DNA of 64,000 bases from Gemmatimonadota bacterium (GCA_003221035.1 QHUB01000008.1:62001-126000), one strand, 5' to 3'; positions 47,932-58,872 are shown, numbered from the stretch's first letter. A program made the numbers and translations. Notes: generated by a model not told the origin, from the sequence alone.

Positions 47932-50417
47932 CACCGCGGGTTCAGGATCTGGTCGATCCGCGCCAACAGATCCACGATATGCGCCCGCGTCGCGCGATCA
48001 CCCGCCCTGGCCTGCGCGCCCCGCAGGGTCGTCTGCAGGTCGGTGAGCTCGAGCCGGGCCTGTGCGCGGGCGTCGGCCGGCCGGGGCGGCGGCGGCGTAA
48101 AGCCCGGGAATGGCGTGAACCCGGGCGGCAGCGGCGTGACGAGCGGCGTGCTGATCAGGCGCTCCATTTGATCGACAAAGGCGCGCTGCAGGTTGCGCCG
48201 GTACTCGTCCACGCGGACGGCGCCGGTGCCGAATTCCGAGAAGATCCCGCGCCGCACGTCGCCAAACAGGTCGGCCATGGTGTACGCGTTCTGCTCGGTG
48301 GCTTCCTGATCGGCCACGCGCGACAGGCGCGCGTCCTGGAAGAGCAAATTGAGAACTGAGTTTTGCCGCTGCCGGACGCGCTCGACGGAGCCCGTCGGCT
48401 CGATCCGGCGCAGAATTTCGGGGTCGAGGAAAAACGTCGGCGTCGTGAACACGTTCTCGTTCAGGAACCGCACCGCCTCGGCCTGCTTGGCGCGCGGCAC
48501 CGGCTGATAGACCCGGCCGGTCTGGCTCGCGTACTTGGTGAACTGATAGACGCCGCCGACCACCACCGCGACGTGGTTCATTTCGCGGGCCCACTGGCCG
48601 ATCAGCTCGCCGTACATGTCGTCGAGGCGGTCGTAGTTGTCCGTCTTCGTTGTGGTCGTCGCCGGAATCAGCATCGGCACGAGCCGCTTGATGTTGCGGG
48701 CTCCGTACCCGCTCGCCTTCACCGGATCATCGCCGAGCGCTTCGGTGATGATGCGCGGATCGACGGGATCGCCGTCCCCGATCCAGCGGAAGTAGGGATT
48801 GGCGTCCTGCAGCCGGGCCAGCGAGTCGAGGAGCGGACGCTCAGCATCCGGCGTCGGGGCGGTCGGAATCCGGCGATACCCCCAGTCGATCACGAAGTAG
48901 TCGTAGGGACCGATCCCCTGCATCAGGCATGCGGAGTCACCAGGCTGCGCCACGTAGTTGTAGCGCGCATAGTCCATGATCGACGGGCTCGTGCCCTTCA
49001 CGCGGCAGGTGAACGATTTGCTGCGCAGCGAGTCCACGGGATAGTAGGTCGATGCCACCATGTTGTGGCGCAGGCCGAGGCTGTGGCCGACCTCGTGGTT
49101 CGCGACGTAGGCCAGCATCAGCCCCATCAGCGAATCGGGCAGCGGCAAGGTCTTGGCGCGTGGATCGGAGGCGCCGGCCTGAGTCCAGTACCAGGCCTCG
49201 ACCAGGCTGGCGACGTTGTGATAGAAGCCGATGTTGGCGTTCAGGATCTCGCCGGAGCGCGGATCGCTGACGCTCGGTCCGTACGCGTTCTCGATTGTGG
49301 AGGGCAGCCAGCGAATGGTGTTGAAGCGCGCGTCGTCCAGGTCGAAATCAGAATCGCTCGCCTCGGGCACCTTGGCGACGATGGCATTGCTGAACCCGGC
49401 GGCGCGGAATACCGGCTCCCACATCTCCACGCCCTTGATCAGCCAGTTGCGCCACTTGGCGGGCGTCGCGGGATCGATGTACCACACGATCGGCTGGACC
49501 GGATCGGAGACCGCGGCGTTGGGGTCCTTCGGCTCGAGCCGGAAGCGCTTGATGAAGCACCGCTCCGGCCCCATCACGCGCACCTCGTCGAAGTTCTCGA
49601 AGGTGATGTTGAAGTAACCGACCCGGTCGTCGCACAGGCGCGCCATCATCGGCTGGTCGGGGAGCAGGACCATCGAGTAGTTCATCAGCATGGTGATCGA
49701 GTTCAACGACCGGTTGGGCGGCCCGCCGGCTGGGCCGGGCACCGAGTCCACCTCGAAGGTCTGGAGTGCGCTGATCTCGACGTTGCGCGGGAAGGAGCGC
49801 GCGCGATCGACGACCGAGCGCGCGGGATCCATGCGGCGCACCCGCACCCCCGACTGGCGCAGATTCAATTCGGCGACGTCGGTCGTGAACAGCTTGGTCG
49901 CCTCGATGACGGCGTTGCTGTCGGACGGATGCCAGGCGGCAACATCGAAGCTCATGATGATCGGCGCGATGTTGGACAGACGCACCGCGCGCGCAACGGG
50001 CTGCGTACTGTCGGCGCGCATCGCGTACGACACGATTCGCAAAAAGACCTTATTGCCCATCCGCTCCCAGACGACGATGCGGTTGCTGATCTCTTCGCCG
50101 GCGTAGCGGATGCCGCGGATCGTACCGCGCTGATCGGCAATGAGCAGGAATTCGCGGCCGAACATCGTCTTGGGGATCTCGTAAAACAGCTTCTCGCCGA
50201 TGCGGTGGACGATGAAGACACCGGAGTCCGTGGTCGCACCCTGGGTGATTACCTGGTTGTAGGGCTTCGGCGCAGTCGCATCCTGCGGCTGCTGGCGTGC
50301 GCCATTGGCGGCCCGTGTGGTATCTTGGCGGGCGGGTGCCGGTGCTGGGACCGGCTTGGCAGGGGCGGAGGCGCAAGCGAGGGCACTGGTTGTCAACAGA
50401 GCGGTCAACGCGCGCAT
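47931..50417 (-). CDS. Zinc-dependent metalloprotease of the DUF5117/DUF5118 (metzincin) group, lipoprotein
   Basis: 828 residues from MRALTALLTTSALAC; the Cys at residue 15 follows a lipobox, so it is probably lipid-anchored. A Pro/Ala-rich linker leads to DUF5117-like beta domains. The zinc motif NHEVGHSLGLRHN follows at roughly residue 400, in the extended metzincin form HExxHxxGxxH. A long C-terminal helical region ends the protein. Substrates are unknown; an outer-surface protease is likely. The start is 55 bp from the divergent histidine kinase gene. Confidence 0.88.
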   Translation of the reverse strand: MRALTALLTTSALACASAPAKPVPAPAPARQDTTRAANGARQQPQDATAPKPYNQVITQGATTDSGVFIVHRIGEKLFYEIPKTMFGREFLLIADQRGTIRGIRYAGEEISNRIVVWERMGNKVFLRIVSYAMRADSTQPVARAVRLSNIAPIIMSFDVAAWHPSDSNAVIEATKLFTTDVAELNLRQSGVRVRRMDPARSVVDRARSFPRNVEISALQTFEVDSVPGPAGGPPNRSLNSITMLMNYSMVLLPDQPMMARLCDDRVGYFNITFENFDEVRVMGPERCFIKRFRLEPKDPNAAVSDPVQPIVWYIDPATPAKWRNWLIKGVEMWEPVFRAAGFSNAIVAKVPEASDSDFDLDDARFNTIRWLPSTIENAYGPSVSDPRSGEILNANIGFYHNVASLVEAWYWTQAGASDPRAKTLPLPDSLMGLMLAYVANHEVGHSLGLRHNMVASTYYPVDSLRSKSFTCRVKGTSPSIMDYARYNYVAQPGDSACLMQGIGPYDYFVIDWGYRRIPTAPTPDAERPLLDSLARLQDANPYFRWIGDGDPVDPRIITEALGDDPVKASGYGARNIKRLVPMLIPATTTTKTDNYDRLDDMYGELIGQWAREMNHVAVVVGGVYQFTKYASQTGRVYQPVPRAKQAEAVRFLNENVFTTPTFFLDPEILRRIEPTGSVERVRQRQNSVLNLLFQDARLSRVADQEATEQNAYTMADLFGDVRRGIFSEFGTGAVRVDEYRRNLQRAFVDQMERLISTPLVTPLPPGFTPFPGFTPPPPRPADARAQARLELTDLQTTLRGAQARAGDRATRAHIVDLLARIDQILNPR

Positions 50418-50472
50418 CGGGAATAACCTTGGCTGGTTGGAAGACGGGGGGACATTAGACCGTGCACACCGA

Positions 50473-51948
50473 ATGAGCAAGAGTCTCCGCGTGCTGATTG
50501 TCGGCATCGTCGCGGCGGCCATTGTCTACGGCGCGGCGCTGACGCTCGCCATCACCGGACATCTCGGCTCTGCGCCGGCGATCGTCGTTCTCATCCTCGG
50601 GATGGTGCTCTTCCCTGCCGCGTGGCTTCTCGTGCGGCGCCGGTTGTGGACGCCGTTCACGGCGCTCGAGCAAGGCATCCAGCGCGTTTCAGAGGGCGAC
50701 CTCAGCACCCAGGTGCCCGTGCTCCGCGGCGACGAGCTCGGCACGGTCGCCAGCCATTTCAATCACATGACGCGGGTCCTGCGCGATCGCGCCGAGGAGC
50801 AAGGACGCTTCGCGGCCGCGGGCGAGCTGCTGGGAGGCGTGGCGCACGAGGTCAACAATCCCTTGATGGCGATCGCGAGCCACGCCGAGCTGCGGCTCGC
50901 GGACAACAAACTGTCGGCGGAACAGCGCAACGAAATGCAGAGCATCCTCCGCCAGGCCCAACGCGCGGCCAAGCTGCTCCGCGGGCTGCTGCGCTTTGTC
51001 CGCGCCGGCGAGAAGCGCTCCGCCACCGTCAACCTGAACGACGTCGCGCGTGCCGCGATCGACCTCGTATCGTACCGCTTCAACATCGATGAGATCACCC
51101 TGGAAGGGCGCCTCGATCCTGAGCTGCCGCCGGTGGTGGGCGACGCGAATCGCCTTGAACAGGTCATCGTCAATCTGCTGAGCAACGCGCTCGACGCGTT
51201 ACGCACCGTGAAGCCGCCTCGTCGATTGACGGTGGACACCTATACGGACGACACGGGCGGAAAAGTCTGCATGACCGTCACCGACAACGGGCCGGGCGTG
51301 GCACCCGAAATCGCCGGGCGCCTGTTTCGACCGTTCGCGAGCACCAAGGGAGTGCGCGGCACGGGATTGGGTCTCTACATCTCACGCCAGCTCGTGCGGG
51401 AGGCGGAGGGCGAGCTCGATCTGGTGAAGCTCCCCGAGTCTGGCGAGGGCGGGGGCGCCCGCTTCCTCCTCTGGCTCCCCTCGGCGCGCGTCGCGGTGCC
51501 GCGCGCGCCCGTGGAGATTCCGCAACCAGCGCCGCCGCGCGTCTCACCCACACCAGGCCTGGCCCTGACCGGCATCCGCATTCTGATTGTGGACGACGAG
51601 GAGTTGGTGCGGCGCCCCCTGGGGAAATACCTGACCAAGCGCGGAGCCGAGATTCGGGAAGCGGGCGACGGCGTGGCGGCATTCGAGCAGCTCGGCACTG
51701 GCTTCCAACCGGATGTGATTCTCGCCGATTTGCGCATGCCCAAGATGGATGGCGCCGAGTTTTACCAGCGGCTGCAGCAGCTGCGCCCTGCCCTGGCCGA
51801 TCGCGTGTTGTTTCTGTCGGGCGACATCACGCAGCTCGCGGGACGCGGACTGGCCGACGTCCCGCACGAGCGCGTGCTGGTGAAGCCGGTCGAGCTGGTT
51901 GAGCTGGAGCAACGGATCAGGGCCTTCGTGCAGGAGAAGGCCGCGTAG
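50473..51948 (+). CDS. Membrane hybrid histidine kinase (HAMP-HisKA-HATPase-receiver)
   Basis: 491 residues from MSKSLRVLIVG. Two membrane helices (about 5-27 and 33-55) have almost no periplasmic loop. A HAMP domain (55-110) precedes the HisKA box with phospho-acceptor H125 in GVAHEVNNP. The ATPase has N, G1 (DNGPGVAP) and G2 (GTGLGLY) boxes. A Pro-rich linker leads to a receiver with phospho-acceptor D419 (LADLRMPKMDG). With no sensor loop it may read membrane state or a partner. No DNA-binding regulator is adjacent. One base separates its stop from the small zinc-ribbon gene. Confidence 0.93.
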   Translation: MSKSLRVLIVGIVAAAIVYGAALTLAITGHLGSAPAIVVLILGMVLFPAAWLLVRRRLWTPFTALEQGIQRVSEGDLSTQVPVLRGDELGTVASHFNHMTRVLRDRAEEQGRFAAAGELLGGVAHEVNNPLMAIASHAELRLADNKLSAEQRNEMQSILRQAQRAAKLLRGLLRFVRAGEKRSATVNLNDVARAAIDLVSYRFNIDEITLEGRLDPELPPVVGDANRLEQVIVNLLSNALDALRTVKPPRRLTVDTYTDDTGGKVCMTVTDNGPGVAPEIAGRLFRPFASTKGVRGTGLGLYISRQLVREAEGELDLVKLPESGEGGGARFLLWLPSARVAVPRAPVEIPQPAPPRVSPTPGLALTGIRILIVDDEELVRRPLGKYLTKRGAEIREAGDGVAAFEQLGTGFQPDVILADLRMPKMDGAEFYQRLQQLRPALADRVLFLSGDITQLAGRGLADVPHERVLVKPVELVELEQRIRAFVQEKAA

Positions 51949-51949
51949 C

Positions 51950-52198
51950 ATGCTGGTGGTGGTCGTGCTGTTCGCGACAGTGCTGCTGCGTGCGGTGATC
52001 GTGCTGACCTTCGTCTATCTCATGCTTCCCAAAAAACGGGTCTGTCCGCTCTGCGGTGCCCGGCTCACGCCGATCAGACATTCCGTCCTGCGGCTGCTGC
52101 TCCCCATGGTGGAGCATCGGTGGTGCATGCGTTGCGGCTGGAGTGGCCTCGTGCGTCAGACTCAATCACGCGTGATGAGACGCGCCGCGCGCTCGTAG
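51950..52198 (+). CDS. Small membrane-anchored zinc-ribbon protein
   Basis: 82 residues. An N-terminal membrane helix (2-25, MLVVVVLFATVLLRAVIVLT) is followed by a CPLCGARL...CMRCGWSG zinc ribbon and a basic tail. I know no function. It starts one base after the kinase stop, so it is surely co-translated and may be an accessory of that kinase. Its 3' end overlaps the convergent NDH-2 gene by 37 bp. Confidence 0.72.
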   Translation: MLVVVVLFATVLLRAVIVLTFVYLMLPKKRVCPLCGARLTPIRHSVLRLLLPMVEHRWCMRCGWSGLVRQTQSRVMRRAARS

Positions 52199-53394
52199 AA
52201 GAAGTAGTCCCACGCCCAGTTGATCAGCACGAACAGCTTGTTGCGGAACCCGATGAGCTGAATGATGTGCACGACGAGCCACATCACCCACGCCGGAAAT
52301 CCACTCAGCTTGAGTCCATAGACGTGTGCGACGGCGGCGTTGCGGCCGATCGTGGCGAGGGTGCCTTGATCCTTGTAGCGGAACGGTACAAGCGGCCGGT
52401 CTCGCAGCTGCCGCATGATGTTCTGCGCGACTGCCTCGCCCATCTGGATCGCCACCGGCGCGACCATCGGCAGCGGGTCGCCGTCCTGTTCGAGATAGGC
52501 CGCATCCCCGATGATGAAGACCTCCGGATGTCCGGGGACCTGGAGCGTCCGCTCGACGGGAATGCGTCCTTGGCGCGCGGGTTTCAGGCCCAGCGCGGCA
52601 CTTAACGGGGCAGCGCGAACGCCGGCCGCCCAGATCACGGTGTGGGCGGGAATGACCTCGCCGCTCTTGAGGCGCGCCTGCTTACCGTCGTAATCGGCGA
52701 CCGTCGCTCCAAAGCGCAGCTCGACCCATTTGCGCCAGAGCGTTTTCCCCGCCGCTTCGCGAAGCCGTTCAGGCAATGCCGGCAGCAGGGTGTCGGTCGC
52801 CTCGAGCAGCAGGATCCGCACATCCTTGATGTTGAGCCGCGGGTAATCCTTCACCAGCACGAGGCGGATCAGCTCGGAGAGCGCGCCCGCCATCTCGACA
52901 CCGGTCGGGCCGCCGCCCACCACGATGAACGTCAGCAGCGAGCGACGCTGCTCGGGATCGGTCTCGAGCATCGCCTTCTCGAAGCAGGTCAGCACCTGAT
53001 TCCGGATGGCGATCGCGTCGGGAATGTCTTTCAGGCCCAGCCCGTAGCGCTGCATCGACTCGAGCCCAAAGAAGTTCGTCTCGCCGCCAGGCGCCAGCAC
53101 GAGATAGTCGTAGCTGATGGGCCCGTCACTGGTCTCGAGCCGTCGCCCGACGAAGTCCACGCGCGTTACTTCGACCAGCCGGAAGTCGGCGTTTTTCTGA
53201 CCGCGCAGAATCGAGCGTGCAGGCTTGGCGATTTCCTCGGGCTCCAAACCCGCGGTTGCGACTTGATAGAGCAGTGGTTGGAAGAGGTGGTAGTTGTTGC
53301 GATCGACGAGAACGACTTGCACGGGCGCCCGCCGCAATGCGCGGGCAACGCGGAGGCCGCCGAAGCCGGCGCCAACGACGACGACGGTGGGGAT
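52162..53394 (-). CDS. ndh: Type II NADH dehydrogenase (NDH-2), apparent ATC start
   Basis: About 410 residues. The FAD motif VVVVGAGFGGLRVARAL stands at the very N-terminus. A second nucleotide site is VVGGGPTGVEMAG, and VFIIGDAAYLEQ is the FAD-side Asp motif. The C-terminal amphipathic region (AWVMWLVVHIIQLIGFRNK) binds the membrane. It oxidises NADH to reduce quinone without pumping protons. Between the last in-frame stop and the FAD motif there is no NTG codon. I place the start at ATC (53394), just past the sdhB stop. The first NTG (TTG at 53337) would delete the FAD motif. Confidence 0.88.
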   Translation of the reverse strand: MPTVVVVGAGFGGLRVARALRRAPVQVVLVDRNNYHLFQPLLYQVATAGLEPEEIAKPARSILRGQKNADFRLVEVTRVDFVGRRLETSDGPISYDYLVLAPGGETNFFGLESMQRYGLGLKDIPDAIAIRNQVLTCFEKAMLETDPEQRRSLLTFIVVGGGPTGVEMAGALSELIRLVLVKDYPRLNIKDVRILLLEATDTLLPALPERLREAAGKTLWRKWVELRFGATVADYDGKQARLKSGEVIPAHTVIWAAGVRAAPLSAALGLKPARQGRIPVERTLQVPGHPEVFIIGDAAYLEQDGDPLPMVAPVAIQMGEAVAQNIMRQLRDRPLVPFRYKDQGTLATIGRNAAVAHVYGLKLSGFPAWVMWLVVHIIQLIGFRNKLFVLINWAWDYFFYERAARLITRD

Positions 53395-53398
53395 GGCG

Positions 53399-54142
53399 TC
53401 AGCCCGTGAGCTTGCGCAGCAGCGCCGCGAGCGGGTCGTACTTCGCGTCCACGAGGCGCTCTTTCAGCGGAATGATCGCGTTATCGGTGATTTGGATCGA
53501 CTCGGGACACACCTCGGTACAGCACTTGGTGATGTTGCAGTAGCCGATCCCACCCTCGTGACGCAGGTGCTCGCGCCGGTCGGCGTCATCGAGCGGATGC
53601 ATCTCGTACACGGCGGCCCGGACCAGCATGGCGGGTCCCATGAACTGCTGGTGCTTCTCGTGCGTGCGCAGCACGTGGCACACGTCCTGGCACAGGAAGC
53701 ACTCGATGCACTTGCGGAATTCCTGCGGCCGCTCGACTTCGTACTGATACATCCGCCACGTCCCGTCGGGCGCGTCGGGTTTGCGGGGCTGGAACGCCGG
53801 AATCCGCTTGTTCACCTCGTAATTCCACGACACGTCGGTCACGAGATCCTTGATCACCGGGAACGCGCGCATCGGCGTGACCGTGATGGTCTCATCGGGC
53901 GCGTAATCGGACATGCGCGTCATGCACATGAGCCGCGGCTTCCCGTTGATCTCGGCGGAGCAGGAGCCGCACTTCCCCGCTTTGCAGTTCCACCGGACCG
54001 CGAGATCGGGCGCGTGCTCGGCCTGGATCATGTGCACGGCGTCGAGCACGACCGATCCTTCTCCTGCGGCGACCGTGTACTCCTTGAGCTCGCCGCGCTC
54101 GCGCGTGCCGCGGAACACTCGGAGGGTCCGCTGCTCGGCCAC
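53399..54142 (-). CDS. sdhB: Succinate dehydrogenase/fumarate reductase iron-sulfur subunit
   Basis: 247 residues from a GTG. The 2Fe-2S cysteines are in WNCKAGKCGSCSAEINGKPRL. The 4Fe-4S and 3Fe-4S cysteines are in CIECFLCQDVC and CNITKCCTEVCPES. It passes electrons from SdhA to quinone. The order sdhC-sdhA-sdhB, with no sdhD, is typical of the one-anchor type. Two bases lie between the sdhA stop and its start. Confidence 0.96.
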   Translation of the reverse strand: MAEQRTLRVFRGTRERGELKEYTVAAGEGSVVLDAVHMIQAEHAPDLAVRWNCKAGKCGSCSAEINGKPRLMCMTRMSDYAPDETITVTPMRAFPVIKDLVTDVSWNYEVNKRIPAFQPRKPDAPDGTWRMYQYEVERPQEFRKCIECFLCQDVCHVLRTHEKHQQFMGPAMLVRAAVYEMHPLDDADRREHLRHEGGIGYCNITKCCTEVCPESIQITDNAIIPLKERLVDAKYDPLAALLRKLTG

Positions 54143-54144
54143 GG

Positions 54145-55932
54145 CTATTTCCCTTCCTTAATGAGAGCCAGGAGCTCGGCCGGAATTGGCGGCTGCGCCT
54201 CGCGCCGCACCACCATGCGATCTCCTTCCTTCTTGATGACGATCTGCTCGCGGGCCTGCTTCTCGTCAGAATCGGGATAATCGCTGCGCGTGTGACCACC
54301 GCGGCTCTCGGTCCGCTCGAGCGCCGCACGCGCCGTCGCCTCGGAAACAACGAGGAGCGACTGCAGGTCGATCGCCGTATGCCAGCCGGGGTTGTACTCG
54401 CGGCTGCCCGTCACGCCGACTGCGCGCGCGCGCGTCGCGAGCGTGTCGAGCGCCTGGAGCGCGCGCTCGAGGCCCGCCTTGTCCCGAATGATTCCGGCAT
54501 CGCGCTGCATGATCGCCTGCAGCGCCGACTGCACCGCATACGGGTTCTCGCCTTCCCGGTCGAACGGCGCCAACGCCTCGTGCATCGCCCTCTCGACCTC
54601 GCTATCGGGAATCTTCGGCGCCGGACCGCGCTTCGACGCCGCGAACTGCCCCGCGCGCCGCCCGAACACCAGCAGATCGCTGAGGGAATTCCCGCCGAGG
54701 CGGTTCGCGCCGTGCATGCCGCCGCCGACTTCACCGGCGGCGTAGAGTCCCGGGACGGTGGATTCCTGGGTCTCGGCGTCGACTTTGACGCCGCCCATGA
54801 CGTAGTGCGTCGTCGGGCCGATCTCCATCGGATCCTTGGTGATGTCGACGTGCGCCAGCTCTTTGAACTGGTGATACATGCTGGGCAGCTTCTTCTTGAT
54901 GTAGTCGGGACTCTGCTTGGAGGCGATGTCGAGGATCACGCCCCCGTGCTCGGTGCCACGTCCCTCCGCGATCTCTTTCGTGATCGCTTTGGCCACGACG
55001 TCGCGCGTGAGGAGCTCCGGCGGACGACGGTTCTTCTTGCGATCGCCCTTCACCCATGCATCGGATTCGGCTTCCGTCTCGGCATAATCGCCCTTGAACA
55101 TGTCGGGCATGTAGCGAAACATGAATCGCTCGCCCTCGTTGTTCTTGAGCACCCCCCCTTCGCCCCGCACGCCTTCGGTCACGAGAATCCCGCGGACGCT
55201 CGGCGGCCAGACCATGCCGGTCGGATGGAACTGCACGAACTCCATGTCGATCAATTCGGCGCCGGCTTCGTAGGCGAGCGCGTGGCCGTCGCCCGTGTAC
55301 TCCCAGGAATTGCTGGTGATCTGCCAGGCTTTGCCGATGCCACCCGTCGCCAGGACGATCGCACCGCTCTTGAACAGCACGAACCGGCCAGTTTCACGAA
55401 AATACCCGAGCGCCCCGGCAATCTTTCCGCCGACGACAAACACCTTCACAATCGTGCATTCCATGTGCACGTCGATGCCGGAATGCACGCCTTTGTCCTG
55501 GAGCACGCGGATCATCTCCAGACCCGTGCGGTCGCCGACGTGCGCCAGGCGGCTGTAGGTATGGCCGCCGAACGGCCGCTGATTGATCTTGCCGTCGACG
55601 GTGCGATCGAACAGCGCGCCCCACGCTTCCAGCTCGTTGATGCGGTCAGGGGCTTCCTGGGCGTGGATCTGCGCCATGCGCCAGTTGTTGTGCATCTTGC
55701 CGCCGCGCATCGTGTCGCGGAAATGCACGCGCCAATTGTCTTCGGGAAAAACGTTGCCGAGCGCCGCCGCCGCGCCGCCTTCGGCCATGACGGTGTGCGC
55801 CTTGCCGAGCAGCGATTTGCAGACGAGCGCGACTTTGGCTTTCTGCGCGCTCGCTTCGATGGCGGCACGCAGCCCCGCACCGCCGGCGCCGATCACGACG
55901 ACGTCGTAATCCAGACTGCGGATATCGGGCAT
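54145..55932 (-). CDS. sdhA: Succinate dehydrogenase/fumarate reductase flavoprotein subunit
   Basis: 595 residues. FAD binding at VVVIGAGGAGLRAAIEA; the covalent-FAD His region is in KSLLGKAHTVMAEGG; the active site is in FHPTGMVWPPSVRG with HYVMGGVKV. It oxidises succinate to fumarate in the citric acid cycle, or runs in reverse. Separated from sdhC by 154 bp containing a 105-bp nested palindrome. Confidence 0.96.
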   Translation of the reverse strand: MPDIRSLDYDVVVIGAGGAGLRAAIEASAQKAKVALVCKSLLGKAHTVMAEGGAAAALGNVFPEDNWRVHFRDTMRGGKMHNNWRMAQIHAQEAPDRINELEAWGALFDRTVDGKINQRPFGGHTYSRLAHVGDRTGLEMIRVLQDKGVHSGIDVHMECTIVKVFVVGGKIAGALGYFRETGRFVLFKSGAIVLATGGIGKAWQITSNSWEYTGDGHALAYEAGAELIDMEFVQFHPTGMVWPPSVRGILVTEGVRGEGGVLKNNEGERFMFRYMPDMFKGDYAETEAESDAWVKGDRKKNRRPPELLTRDVVAKAITKEIAEGRGTEHGGVILDIASKQSPDYIKKKLPSMYHQFKELAHVDITKDPMEIGPTTHYVMGGVKVDAETQESTVPGLYAAGEVGGGMHGANRLGGNSLSDLLVFGRRAGQFAASKRGPAPKIPDSEVERAMHEALAPFDREGENPYAVQSALQAIMQRDAGIIRDKAGLERALQALDTLATRARAVGVTGSREYNPGWHTAIDLQSLLVVSEATARAALERTESRGGHTRSDYPDSDEKQAREQIVIKKEGDRMVVRREAQPPIPAELLALIKEGK

Positions 55933-55960
55933 CAGATGAGGGTCCGAGTGTCGGGAATCC

Positions 55961-56065
55961 GTGCCCTAAAGGGCCGGCTCGGCCACTTCACGCGCCCTGA
56001 AGGGCGTAGTAGCCCGGTGCGTCCTTCAGGACGCGCGTCTTGGCCGAGCCGGCGCTTCAGCGCAC
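55961..56065. repeat. 105-bp nested palindrome between sdhC and sdhA
   Basis: The element is symmetric about position 56013. A perfect 12-bp inverted pair CCGGCTCGGCCA / TGGCCGAGCCGG (55974-55985 and 56041-56052) encloses ACGCGC/GCGCGT. Four 12-bp mini-hairpins are placed symmetrically: GCCCTAAAGGGC (55963), GCCCTGAAGGGC (55994), GTCCTTCAGGAC (56021), GCGCTTCAGCGC (56052). The ends are GTGC and GCAC. It would fold as a cruciform or cloverleaf. No coding frame. Confidence 0.9.
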
Positions 56066-56086
56066 GGATAACGAGGGCGGTCATCG

Positions 56087-57852
<1,766 letters not shown>

Positions 57853-58872
57853 TCAGCCTCCGCGCGTATGCATCTCTCGATGCGGATCGGCGCGGAGTCC
57901 TTCCACTGGATACAAGGGTGAACGCTCAACGACGCCCAGCCGCTGCTCCGCGCCGCGATCGGTGCGCCCGCGCCAGGTCCGGGTGATGAGCTCTTGAATG
58001 TCCGAATCGCTCGCCCCGTCGCGTAGCGGCTCCCGCAGATCGATCCCCCGCGCGGCGTACAAACACAAGAACCATGTGCCGTCTGCCGTCAGGCGGCTGC
58101 GGTCGCACGAGCGGCAAAACGGAGCCGTCGTCGAAGCGATGATCCCGAAGGTGGTGCCATCGGACAGGCGGAAACGCTCGGCGGGCGCGGCGACATCCTG
58201 ACTGGGAACCGCCGCGATCGACCCGTAATGCGCCGACAGCCGGGCCAGCATGTCGCGCTGCGAGAATACCTGCTCGGCGGACCACCCGGTTGCGCCGCCC
58301 ACGTCCATGTACTCGATGAACCTCACCTCCGCCTGCGCCGCACGCGCGAACTCGATCAGCTCGATCAGCTCGTCATCGTTGACGCCGCGGATCACGACGG
58401 TGTTGAGCTTCACCGGCAGGCCGGCGGCGCGCGCGGCCGTGATCCCGGCGAGGACGTCGACATGCCGGTCGCTCCGTGCCAGCTCGCGCATGCGCTCGGG
58501 CCTGAGCGTGTCGAGGCTGACCGTCACGCGCGCGAGGCCGGCGTGCCGCAGCGCCTGCATCTGTTTTGCGAGTAAGAGACCGTTGGTGGTCAGCGCGAGA
58601 TCGCGGACGCCGCCCGTCCGCGCCAGCATGCGTACGAGCGTCGGCAAATCGTGCCGCAGCAAGGGCTCGCCGCCCGTCAGGCGTACTTTCGCGACGCCGA
58701 GCCCCGCGAAAATGCCGACCAGACGGGCGATTTCTTCGAAGGTGAGGATCGATTGCTTGGGCAGCCAGACGTACTCCTGCTCCGGCATACAGTAGCGGCA
58801 GCGCAGATTGCAGCGGTCGGTGACCGAGACGCGCAGACTGCCGAGGGGTCGCTCGAGACGATCAACTATCAC
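57853..58872 (-). CDS. moaA: GTP 3',8-cyclase MoaA (radical SAM)
   Basis: 339 residues from a GTG overlapping the moaE stop by 11 bp. The SAM cluster is C21-C25-C28 (CNLRCRYC). The second cluster's cysteines are in PFCRSCDRSRL and FLCLYAARG. The C-terminus ends with the functionally required Gly-Gly (HTRGG). It starts molybdenum-cofactor synthesis from GTP. In a group with moaE and moaD; moaC is not in the window. Confidence 0.96.
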   Translation of the reverse strand: MIVDRLERPLGSLRVSVTDRCNLRCRYCMPEQEYVWLPKQSILTFEEIARLVGIFAGLGVAKVRLTGGEPLLRHDLPTLVRMLARTGGVRDLALTTNGLLLAKQMQALRHAGLARVTVSLDTLRPERMRELARSDRHVDVLAGITAARAAGLPVKLNTVVIRGVNDDELIELIEFARAAQAEVRFIEYMDVGGATGWSAEQVFSQRDMLARLSAHYGSIAAVPSQDVAAPAERFRLSDGTTFGIIASTTAPFCRSCDRSRLTADGTWFLCLYAARGIDLREPLRDGASDSDIQELITRTWRGRTDRGAEQRLGVVERSPLYPVEGLRADPHREMHTRGG

